Positions 37,230 to 44,933 of a stretch of 64,000 nucleotides of DNA are shown here, in pieces; positions within the stretch are counted from its first letter, which is position 1, and every line of letters begins with the position of its first letter. The notes under the pieces are model-generated. The model saw only the letters and a program-made list of their open reading frames with translations, was not told where the DNA came from and did no database searches. The translations under genes were made by a program, and so were the position numbers. The stretch spans positions 62,001 to 126,000 of the forward strand of contig CBDCEG010000019.1 in assembly GCA_965215775.1 (NCBI GenBank), read 5' to 3'. The stretch comes from CBDCEG01 sp965215775. Lineage in GTDB: Bacteria > Pseudomonadota > Gammaproteobacteria > Cardiobacteriales > Ostreibacteriaceae.

Positions 37230-39536
37230 ATGAAAAAACAAAATATGATAATTAAAACAATAGGGCTTTGGTTGATTACTTTGATAGGTTTAAGTTTTGC
37301 AAACGCCAAAGAAATGCAACCAAATGATGTGATAAATTTCCCTGATAAAAACTTTGAAGAAGCAGTTCGTGAGGAAATCAATAAAGATAAAGGAGATATT
37401 TTATATTCAGATATTTCTGAAATCACAAGGGTTTATTTTGATAATGAAGGAATAAAATCAATTGAGGGAATTCAGTATTTTAAATTATTAACTACTCTAC
37501 ATTTGAGTAAAAATAAAATAACTGATATTTCACCACTTAAGAATTTAGTGAAGTTAGAGAGTTTAAAGCTTTATGAAAACAAAATAACTGATATTTCACC
37601 AATTAAGAGCTTGGTTAATTTAGAAAATTTAGTTTTATATAAAAATAAAATAACTGATATTTCATCACTTAAGAATTTACTTAAGTTAAAGGAATTATCG
37701 TTGAGTAAAAATAAAATAACTGATATTACAGCACTTAAGAATCTAGTTAATTTAGAAGGTTTAGGTTTGTATAAAAATAAAATAACTGATATTTCACCAC
37801 TCAAGAATTTAGTTAAGTTAGAGACTTTATGGTTTGGAAATAATAAAATAACTGATATTTCACCACTCAAAAATTTAGTTAATTTAAAGATATTGCAGTT
37901 TGAAGATAATGAAGTGGTTGATATTTCAGTAGTTAAGGGTTTAACTAATTCAGAGGGACTATATTTTTCTAATAATAAAATAATAGATATATCCCCCATT
38001 AAAAAACTAAAGAAAATAGAATTGTTGAGTTTAACTGGTAATAATATAATAGATTATTCTTTCATCAACTTGCTACCAGCGCTTGAAAATATTTTTTTTA
38101 ATAAAGGGGATGTTGTTGATATTGTAAATTACTCTAAACTTGAAAATATAACTTTTAGTATTGATTGGAAGAACTTAAAAGGTAAGTGGGAGAGTAGAAA
38201 AATCAAGTTAGATAAAATCAAACATTTGGGCAAAGTAACTTTGGATGAAAAGTTTATGGATAAATATGCAGAGCTAAGACCAAATGATGTAATAAGTTTC
38301 CCAGATAAAAACTTTGAAAAAGCAGTTCGCAAGGAAATTAAAAAATCAAAAGGAGATATTTTATATTCTGATGTTTCTAGAATTAATATAATTGAATTTG
38401 ACAATAAGGGAATAAAATCAATAGAAGGAATTCAGTATTTTAAATCGTTAACTTATTTAAATTTGGCTGAAAATCAAATAACTGATATTTCTCCAATTGA
38501 AAGTTTAACTAAATTAAGAGCGATAGCTATAAATAATAATAAAATAAAAGATTTTTTGGCTATTAGCTCCTTATCTAATCTTAATGAGATTATTTTCAAG
38601 AAAGATGATATTGTCGATATTACAAATTATTCTAAACTTGAAAATATAACCGTTATTATTAAAAGGAATAATTCTGATATATATTTACCTAATATAGAAA
38701 TTCAATTGGATAATATAAAGTATTTTAAAAAAGTAAAATTGGATGAAAAGTTCCTAGGAATATATTGGTATATGTACTCCGTAATAAAATTCCCTGATAA
38801 AAACTTTGAAAAAGCAGTTCGTGAGGAAATCAATAAAGATAAAGGAGATATTTTATATTATGATGTTTCTAGAATTAGTCAGATAAGATTTAAAGATAAA
38901 GAAATAAAATCAATAGAAGGAATTCAGTATTTCAAGTCATTAGGACTTTTAGATTTGACTGGAAATAAAATAACTGATATTTCTCCACTTAGAGGGTTAA
39001 ATTTCTTAATGCATTTGGGGCTTGATTATAATAATATAAATGATATCTCCAAGCTTGATGGTTTTGCAAACTTAAGAAGTTTAAGCCTTTCTGGAAACCA
39101 AATAACAGATATATCATCACTTAAGAACTTAATGGAAGCGTCATCAATAATACTTGATAATAATCAAATAACTGATATTTCCCCACTTAAGAACTTAGTT
39201 AATTTAAAGTATTTGTATCTAAGTAATAATAAAATAATAAATATAAATCCAATTAAAAAACTAAAGAAAATAGAATGGTTGAGTTTAAGTGGCAATAATA
39301 TAAATGATTATTCTGTTATTAGCTCTCTACCTGAGCTTAAATATATCTCATTTGAAAAAGGAAGTGTAGTTGATATTGCAAATTACTCTAAATTTAAAAA
39401 TATAACTTTTAGGATTTATTGGGAAAACTCAAGAGGATATAGCCTGCATAGGAATGTTAATTTGAATAAAATAAAGCATTTGGGTGAAGAGACTTTAGAC
39501 GATGAGTTTATAAGTAAATATGCGGAAAAGTATTAA
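37230..39536 (+). CDS. Secreted LRR protein 4, three fused modules
   Basis: 768 residues, intact, consisting of three cap-LRR-tail modules with one signal peptide. Module 1 runs to about residue 350 (tail ending KFMDKYAELRP). Module 2 is short (cap SFPDKNFEKAVRKEIKKSKG, two to three LRRs, diverged tail with LDNIKYFKKVKLDEKFLGIY). Module 3 begins VIKFPDKNFEKAVREEINKD, has about six LRRs and ends KHLGEETLDDEFISKYAEKY. The repeated cap after each tail shows that whole genes fused through loss of stop and signal-peptide sequence. No transmembrane segment or cell-wall anchor is visible. Confidence 0.87.
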   Translation: MKKQNMIIKTIGLWLITLIGLSFANAKEMQPNDVINFPDKNFEEAVREEINKDKGDILYSDISEITRVYFDNEGIKSIEGIQYFKLLTTLHLSKNKITDISPLKNLVKLESLKLYENKITDISPIKSLVNLENLVLYKNKITDISSLKNLLKLKELSLSKNKITDITALKNLVNLEGLGLYKNKITDISPLKNLVKLETLWFGNNKITDISPLKNLVNLKILQFEDNEVVDISVVKGLTNSEGLYFSNNKIIDISPIKKLKKIELLSLTGNNIIDYSFINLLPALENIFFNKGDVVDIVNYSKLENITFSIDWKNLKGKWESRKIKLDKIKHLGKVTLDEKFMDKYAELRPNDVISFPDKNFEKAVRKEIKKSKGDILYSDVSRINIIEFDNKGIKSIEGIQYFKSLTYLNLAENQITDISPIESLTKLRAIAINNNKIKDFLAISSLSNLNEIIFKKDDIVDITNYSKLENITVIIKRNNSDIYLPNIEIQLDNIKYFKKVKLDEKFLGIYWYMYSVIKFPDKNFEKAVREEINKDKGDILYYDVSRISQIRFKDKEIKSIEGIQYFKSLGLLDLTGNKITDISPLRGLNFLMHLGLDYNNINDISKLDGFANLRSLSLSGNQITDISSLKNLMEASSIILDNNQITDISPLKNLVNLKYLYLSNNKIININPIKKLKKIEWLSLSGNNINDYSVISSLPELKYISFEKGSVVDIANYSKFKNITFRIYWENSRGYSLHRNVNLNKIKHLGEETLDDEFISKYAEKY

Positions 39537-39583
39537 AGTTTAAGTTAATAATTAATAATTAATAATAAATAATAGAGTGAATT

Positions 39584-40771
39584 ATGAAAAAACAAAATAT
39601 GATGATGAAAATAATAGGGCTTTGGTTGATTACTTTGATGAGTTTAAGTTTTGCAAACGCCAAAGAAATGCAACCAAATGAAGTGATAAATTTCCCTGAT
39701 AAGAATTTTGAAAAAGCAATAAGAGAGAAAATAGGAAAAACCAAAGGAGATATTTTATATTCAGACATTTCTAAAATTGATGAGATTAAATTTAAAGATA
39801 AAAAAATAAAATCAATAGAAGGAATTCAGTATTTTAAATCGTTAACTAATTTAAATTTGTATGAAAACAAAATAACAGATATTTCTCCACTTAAGAATTT
39901 AGTTAAACTAGAAAATTTAGAGTTAATTAAAAATAAAATAACTGATATTTCACCACTTAAGAATTTAGTTAACTTAAAGTATTTGCGTTTCAGTAATAAT
40001 AAAATAACTAATATTTCAGCACTTAAGAGCTTAGTTGATTTATATGAATTAAATGTTAGTTATAATAAAATAACTGATATTTCAGCACTTAAGAATTTAG
40101 TTAAATTACATTTTTTATATCTTGATGGTAATAAAATAACTGATATTTCACCGTTCAAGAATTTAGTGGAGTTATACTGGTTGCAGTTGGGTGAAAATAA
40201 AATAACTGATGTTTCACCACTTAAGAATCTAGTTAAGTTAGAGTATTTAGTATTGGTTGAAAATAAAATAACTGATATCTCCTCACTTAAGAACCTAGCT
40301 GAGTTAAAAATGTTAGTTTTAGATAATAATAAAATAACTGATATTTCCCCACTTAAGAACTTAGTTAACTTAAATTTTTTATCCCTTGGAAATAATAAAA
40401 TAACTGACATTTCACCAATTAAAAGTTTAGTGAAGTTAGAAGACTTTGGGGGGAACAAAAATAATATAACTGATATTTCAGATCTTAAGAATTTAGTTAA
40501 TTTAGAAGGTTTAAAGTTAAGTGAAAATAATATAAATGATTATTCAGCTATTAATTATCTACCAAATCTTAAAAACATTTATTTTGACAAAGGGGAGGTT
40601 GTTGATATTAAAAATTACTCTAAGCTTAAAAATATAACTTTTGGTATTAATTGGGAAGAATCAAAAGGTAAGTGGGAGAGTAGAGAAATCAAATTAGATA
40701 AAATCAAACACTTGGGTAAAGTAACTTTGGACGATGAGTTTATTAAAAAATACGCAGAGCCAAAAAAATAA
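39584..40771 (+). CDS. Secreted LRR protein 5
   Basis: 395 residues, intact: signal peptide (IGLWLITLMSLSFANAKEMQ), cap (NFPDKNFEKAIREKIGKTKG), about 12 LRRs with more diverged variable positions than in protein 3 (for example VDLYELNVSYNKITDISALK, VELYWLQLGENKITDVSPLK), and the C-terminal cap ending KKYAEPKK. The variable x positions on the predicted concave face differ most between array members, as expected if ligand specificity is diversifying. It has the array's usual spacing to its neighbours and a ribosome-binding-like AGAGTGAATT. Confidence 0.87.
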   Translation: MKKQNMMMKIIGLWLITLMSLSFANAKEMQPNEVINFPDKNFEKAIREKIGKTKGDILYSDISKIDEIKFKDKKIKSIEGIQYFKSLTNLNLYENKITDISPLKNLVKLENLELIKNKITDISPLKNLVNLKYLRFSNNKITNISALKSLVDLYELNVSYNKITDISALKNLVKLHFLYLDGNKITDISPFKNLVELYWLQLGENKITDVSPLKNLVKLEYLVLVENKITDISSLKNLAELKMLVLDNNKITDISPLKNLVNLNFLSLGNNKITDISPIKSLVKLEDFGGNKNNITDISDLKNLVNLEGLKLSENNINDYSAINYLPNLKNIYFDKGEVVDIKNYSKLKNITFGINWEESKGKWESREIKLDKIKHLGKVTLDDEFIKKYAEPKK

Positions 40772-40804
40772 CAAATAAATATTAAATAATAAATAGAGGA
40801 AATT

Positions 40805-42085
40805 ATGAAAAAACAAAATATGATAGTGAAAATAATAGGGCTTTGGTTGATTACTTTGATAGGTTTAAGTTTTGCAAACGCCAAAGAAATGCAACCAAAC
40901 GATGTAATAAATTTCCCTGATAATAATTTTGAAAAAGCAGTTCACAAGGAAATTAAAAAATCAAAAGGAGATATTTTATATTCTGATGTTTCTGAAATCA
41001 CAATGGTTTATTTTGATAATGAAGGAATAAAATCAATTGAGGGAATTAAGTATTTTAAATCATTAACTACTCTACATTTGAGTGAAAATAAAATAACAGA
41101 TATTTCACCACTCAAGAATTTAGTTAAGTTAAAGGAACTATGGTTGGGAGAAAATAAAATAACTGATATTTCACCACTCAAGAATTTAGTTAAGTTAAAG
41201 GAACTATGGTTGGGAGAAAATAAAATAACTGATATTTCACCACTTAAGAACTTAACTAAGTTAGAGAGGTTGCAGTTGAGTGAAAATAAAATAACTGATA
41301 TTTCAACACTTAAAAATTTAGTTAATTTAGAATATTTATGGTTGGGAGAAAATAAAATAACTGATATTTCACCTCTTAAGATCCTAGCTGAGTTAAAAAT
41401 TCTGAATTTAAATAACAATAAAATAACTGATATTTCACCGTTCAAGAATTTAGTGGAGTTAGACTTTTTATACCTTAATAATAACAAAATAACTGATATT
41501 TCACCATTTAAGAATTTACTTAAGTTAAAGGAATTATCGTTGAGTAAGAATAATATAACTGATATTTCTCCACTTAAGAACCTAGCTAAGTTAGATATAT
41601 TATGGTTGGGTGAAAATAAAATAACTGATATTTCACCGCTCAAAAATTTAGTGAAGTTAGACTTTTTATACCTTAATAATAACAAAACAACTGATATTTC
41701 AGCTATTAAGGATTTAGTTAACTTAAAGTATTTGCATTTCAGTAATAATAAAATAACTAATATTTCAACACTTAAAAATTTAACTAAGCTTCAGAGTTTG
41801 AGTTTAAATGGCAATAATATAAGTGATTATTCTGCTATTACCTCTCTACCAGAGCTTAAATATATTTTATTTAAAAAAGGGGAGGTTGTTGATATTAAAA
41901 ATTACTCTAAGCTTAAAAATATAACTTTTAGGATTTATTGGGAGGATTCAAAGGACAAGTTAGACTATAGGAAAATCAAATTAGATAAAATCAAGCACTT
42001 GGGTAAAGTAACTTTGGACGATGAGTTTCTAAGTAAATACGCAGAAGAAGGATTTACTTATAAATCAAAGGTAAAAGAGAGATAA
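40805..42085 (+). CDS. Secreted LRR protein 6
   Basis: 426 residues: the common signal peptide, cap (NFPDNNFEKAVHKEIKKSKG), about 13 LRRs, among them two identical consecutive units VKLKELWLGENKITDISPLK, and the C-terminal cap (YSAITSLPELKYILFKKGEV). The end differs from the other members: after DDEFLSKYAEEG it carries an extra FTYKSKVKER. It is the last gene of the array and stops three bases before the cca start, so read-through into cca is likely. Confidence 0.87.
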   Translation: MKKQNMIVKIIGLWLITLIGLSFANAKEMQPNDVINFPDNNFEKAVHKEIKKSKGDILYSDVSEITMVYFDNEGIKSIEGIKYFKSLTTLHLSENKITDISPLKNLVKLKELWLGENKITDISPLKNLVKLKELWLGENKITDISPLKNLTKLERLQLSENKITDISTLKNLVNLEYLWLGENKITDISPLKILAELKILNLNNNKITDISPFKNLVELDFLYLNNNKITDISPFKNLLKLKELSLSKNNITDISPLKNLAKLDILWLGENKITDISPLKNLVKLDFLYLNNNKTTDISAIKDLVNLKYLHFSNNKITNISTLKNLTKLQSLSLNGNNISDYSAITSLPELKYILFKKGEVVDIKNYSKLKNITFRIYWEDSKDKLDYRKIKLDKIKHLGKVTLDDEFLSKYAEEGFTYKSKVKER

Positions 42086-42088
42086 AAT

Positions 42089-43324
42089 ATGAAAACATAC
42101 TTAGTTGGTGGGGCGGTTAGAGATGGGCTTTTAGGAATTAAAACAAAGGATAATGATTTTGTTGTAGTTGGGGCGACACAATCACAAATGATTGAAGCTG
42201 GTTATTTACAGGTTGGGAAAGATTTCCCAGTTTTTTTGCACCCAAAAACAAAAGAAGAATACGCACTTGCGAGAACTGAAAGAAAGCAAGGGAATGGTTA
42301 TAAAGGTTTTATTTTTGCTACTGAAAATGTATCTTTGGAGCAAGATTTAGAACGCCGTGATTTAACTATAAATTCAATTGCAAAAGATGAGCAAGGTAAT
42401 TTTGTTGATCCAAATAATGGTTTAGAAGATATAAAAAATAAAACTCTAAAGCATATTGGAGATGCTTTTTTAGAAGATCCAGTTAGAGTTTTACGAGTTG
42501 CTAGATTTGCTGCTAAGCTTTATTATTTAGGTTTTGATATTGCTGATGAAACGCTATTGTTAATGAAAAATATGGTTTTATCAGGAGAGGTTGAACACCT
42601 TGTTCCTGAGCGAGTTTGTGCAGAAATGTTTAAAGCTTTTGATACTAAAAACCCTGAGGTGTTTTTTGAAGTTTTACATAAATGTGGAGCATTAAAAGTT
42701 ATTATGCCAGAAGTGAATGCATTATTTGGAACACCACAGCGAGCAGATTATCATCCAGAAATTGATACAGGAATTCATACTATGATGGCTTTGGCGGATG
42801 CAACAAAACGAGGTTGTAATAATTTGGTCAAATATGGTGTGCTTTGCCATGATTTGGGTAAGCCATTAACTCCAGCAGATATTTTACCCAGCCATCATGG
42901 ACACGAAGAACGAGGTGTTAAGCCAACAAGTGAATTAAGTAATAGGTTGAAAGTTCCAAAAGATTATAAAAAACTTGCAATGAAAACTGCTGAATATCAT
43001 CTAAAATTACATAAGGTAAAAGAGTTAAAGGCAACTTCTATTTTGAAATTGTTTAATATTTTTAGTGCAGTTAGAAATGAAGAAGAATTTGTTTTATTTA
43101 CTGAAATTTGCACAAGCGATATGCGTGGAAGACTTAGTTTTGAAAATGTAGAATATAAACAGGCAAAATATGCTTTAAATATTTTGAAAGAACTAAGTAA
43201 GTTAGATACAAAACAATTTATAACTGAAAATTTAAAAGGAGAAAAAATAGGGCAAGCGATTTATAATGGACAAGTTAGTTATATTAAAAAGATAATGAAA
43301 GATTTAGAAAACCAACAAAATTAA
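42089..43324 (+). CDS. cca: CCA-adding tRNA nucleotidyltransferase (multifunctional type)
   Basis: 411 residues, the E. coli-type length. The class II nucleotidyltransferase motif is in YLVGGAVRDGLLGIKTKDND (GGAVRD with the metal-binding D-x-D), then DLERRDLTINSIAKDEQGNF (RRD) and DPVRVLRVARFAAKL. A C-terminal HD domain (YGVLCHDLGKPLTPADILPS; HHGHEERG) indicates the multifunctional form with phosphohydrolase activity. It builds or repairs the 3' CCA of tRNAs. It starts three bases after LRR gene 6 and is followed by rlmE. Confidence 0.96.
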   Translation: MKTYLVGGAVRDGLLGIKTKDNDFVVVGATQSQMIEAGYLQVGKDFPVFLHPKTKEEYALARTERKQGNGYKGFIFATENVSLEQDLERRDLTINSIAKDEQGNFVDPNNGLEDIKNKTLKHIGDAFLEDPVRVLRVARFAAKLYYLGFDIADETLLLMKNMVLSGEVEHLVPERVCAEMFKAFDTKNPEVFFEVLHKCGALKVIMPEVNALFGTPQRADYHPEIDTGIHTMMALADATKRGCNNLVKYGVLCHDLGKPLTPADILPSHHGHEERGVKPTSELSNRLKVPKDYKKLAMKTAEYHLKLHKVKELKATSILKLFNIFSAVRNEEEFVLFTEICTSDMRGRLSFENVEYKQAKYALNILKELSKLDTKQFITENLKGEKIGQAIYNGQVSYIKKIMKDLENQQN

Positions 43325-43342
43325 ATAAAAAGTGGTAAAAAA

Positions 43343-43978
43343 ATGGCAAAAGGAAAAAGTAAAAGCAGTAAAGCATGGTTAACAGAGCATTTTAGAGATG
43401 AGTTTGTTCAACGCTCTTGGGTAGATGGTTATCGTAGTCGTGCGACTTATAAGCTTATTGAAATAAATGAAAAAGATAAAATCATCAAAAAAGGGCAGGT
43501 TATAGTTGATTTGGGAGCAGCTCCTGGTGGTTGGACGCAATATGCGGTTGATGAAGTGGGCGAAACTGGGAAAGTAATTGCTTTGGATCTTTTACCTATT
43601 GATCCTATTGAGGGTGCTGTTTCAATTGAGGGCGATTTTCAAGAACAAGAAGTTTTGGATAAATTAATGTTAGAAATTGAACAGTATGATGGAATTGATT
43701 TAGTTATTTGTGATATTTCACCAAATACAAGTGGAATAAAGGCTGTTGACCAACCGCGAAGAATGTATTTGATTGAACTTGCTTATGATTTTGCTATTAA
43801 TAATTTAAAGAAAAATGGAACTTTTTTGTGTAAAGTTTTTCAAGGAACTGGTTTTGATGATATTTTGAAAAGCTCAAGGGCAGACTTTAAAAAGGTTGTT
43901 ATAAGAAAACCAAAAGCATCAAGAATGCGAAGCATTGAAACATATTTGTTAGCCAAAGAGCTAAAAGTAAAAGGTTAA
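43343..43978 (+). CDS. rlmE: 23S rRNA 2'-O-ribose methyltransferase
   Basis: 211 residues, same size as E. coli RlmE/FtsJ, the heat-inducible methylase of U2552 in 23S rRNA. The start RSWVDGYRSRATYKLIEINE is typical. The SAM-binding motif VDLGAAPGGWTQYAVDEVG, the GDFQEQE segment, the catalytic Asp in LVICDISPNTSGIKAVD and the late catalytic Lys in LCKVFQGTGFDDIL and RKPKASRMRSIETYLLAKEL (K-D-K-E tetrad) are all visible. It lies 18 bases after cca and just before the grpE heat-shock promoter. Confidence 0.96.
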   Translation: MAKGKSKSSKAWLTEHFRDEFVQRSWVDGYRSRATYKLIEINEKDKIIKKGQVIVDLGAAPGGWTQYAVDEVGETGKVIALDLLPIDPIEGAVSIEGDFQEQEVLDKLMLEIEQYDGIDLVICDISPNTSGIKAVDQPRRMYLIELAYDFAINNLKKNGTFLCKVFQGTGFDDILKSSRADFKKVVIRKPKASRMRSIETYLLAKELKVKG

Positions 43979-44023
43979 AATACCTTAAAATTCAACCAAG
44001 AATTAACCAATAATCAATCAATA

Positions 44024-44068
44024 ATAAAGAGGTAACTTTAGATTAATTAAATTATCTCTTGTTTTTTA
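44024..44068 (+). terminator. Probable terminator after rlmE, overlapping the grpE promoter
   Basis: AAGAGGTAA and TTATCTCTT form the base of a hairpin followed by GTTTTTT. The T-run also contains part of the -35 element of the heat-shock-like promoter, so termination and initiation signals are interleaved. Confidence 0.45.
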
Positions 44069-44087
44069 AAATTATTACCCCACAAAT
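44058..44087 (+). promoter_or_regulatory. Sigma-32-like promoter upstream of grpE
   Basis: CTTGTTT, 13 bases, CCCCACAA fits the heat-shock consensus CTTGAAA/CCCCATNT, especially the CCCC block. It sits 43 bases upstream of grpE, a known RpoH-regulated gene. Confidence 0.6.
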
Positions 44088-44130
44088 GGTTTGTTGAAAT
44101 TATTTATTAACTTTTTATACAAACTTACTT

Positions 44131-44757
44131 ATGGCCAAAAAAAATCAAATTGAACAAGAAGAAAATTTTGAGGAAATCTCAGAAGAAAATCTAGGTAAAA
44201 AAGCTGAAGAAGCAAAAGATACTGATGCTTTGGAAGCTATTAAAAACTGTAACACGGATAACTCAGAAAGCGAAGAACCACAAAGTGAGCTAGAAGCTTT
44301 AAAAGAAGAATTGGAAAAAGTGAAAAAAGACTTAGCACTTAGAACAGAGCAAGCTTTAAAAGCTAGAGCTGATGCAGATAATATTCAAAAAAGAGCTCAA
44401 AAAGATATTGAAAATGCTCACAAATTTGCATTAGATAAATTTGTTCCTGAATTGCTTAAGGTAAAAGACTCTTTGGAAATTGGAACGAAAACTGCAAAAG
44501 AATCAAAAGAAGCTAATTTAAATACTTTTATTGAAGGAAGCGATATGACAATAAAAATGTTTAGTGATATTTTGAGCAAGTTTAATGTTGAGGAAGTTAA
44601 GTCTCTTGGGGAAAAACTAAATCCAGAAATCCACCAAGCTTTAACAACAATAGAAACGAAAGAGTTTGAGTCAAAAACAATAGCAGAAGTTATTCAAAAA
44701 GGTTATAAGCTAAATGATAGGTTAGTAAGACCTGCTATGGTTATTGTGGCTAAATAA
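44131..44757 (+). CDS. grpE: Nucleotide exchange factor GrpE
   Basis: 208 residues. An acidic N-terminus (QEENFEEISEENLGKKAEEA) leads into a long coiled coil (LEALKEELEKVKKDLALRTE, ALKARADADNIQKRAQKDIE) and the C-terminal beta domain with the family signature (IHQALTTIETKEFESKTIAE, VIQKGYKLNDRLVRPAMVIV). GrpE releases ADP from DnaK. It heads the grpE-dnaK-dnaJ group. No Shine-Dalgarno sequence is evident before the ATG, but the start fits the usual N-terminus. Confidence 0.95.
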   Translation: MAKKNQIEQEENFEEISEENLGKKAEEAKDTDALEAIKNCNTDNSESEEPQSELEALKEELEKVKKDLALRTEQALKARADADNIQKRAQKDIENAHKFALDKFVPELLKVKDSLEIGTKTAKESKEANLNTFIEGSDMTIKMFSDILSKFNVEEVKSLGEKLNPEIHQALTTIETKEFESKTIAEVIQKGYKLNDRLVRPAMVIVAK

Positions 44758-44818
44758 AGGGAAAATATATTTATTTTGTATTTAATTTGTATTTTTTGAA
44801 AGAAAATTGCAAAAAATA

Positions 44819-44846
44819 CTTGAAAAATAAATTACAGTCTCCAATT
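44819..44846 (+). promoter_or_regulatory. Sigma-32-like promoter upstream of dnaK
   Basis: CTTGAAA, 13 bases, CTCCAATT. The -35 element is a perfect match and the -10 is partial. It lies about 90 bases upstream of dnaK. Confidence 0.5.
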
Positions 44847-44933
44847 AAAATATAAATCAAATTGTTAGTTAAAACTTAAATGAGAAACTAACAAATTTAA
44901 ACAAAATTATTAATAGAAAAAAAGGTGAAAATT

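Larger units (their letters stand above)
31029..42087 (+). repeat. Tandem LRR gene array with 66-bp internal repeats
   Basis: Six consecutive paralogues share nearly identical 5' ends (ribosome-binding site, signal peptide, cap). Inside, the 66-bp LRR unit, centred on AATAAAATAACTGATATTTC, is repeated many dozens of times, often identically between and within genes. Confidence 0.9.

Noticed and set aside
31300..42000. CRISPR-like regular repetition
   Set aside because: The 66-bp periodicity is in frame, encodes the 22-residue LRR and has no repeat/spacer contrast; no cas genes are present.
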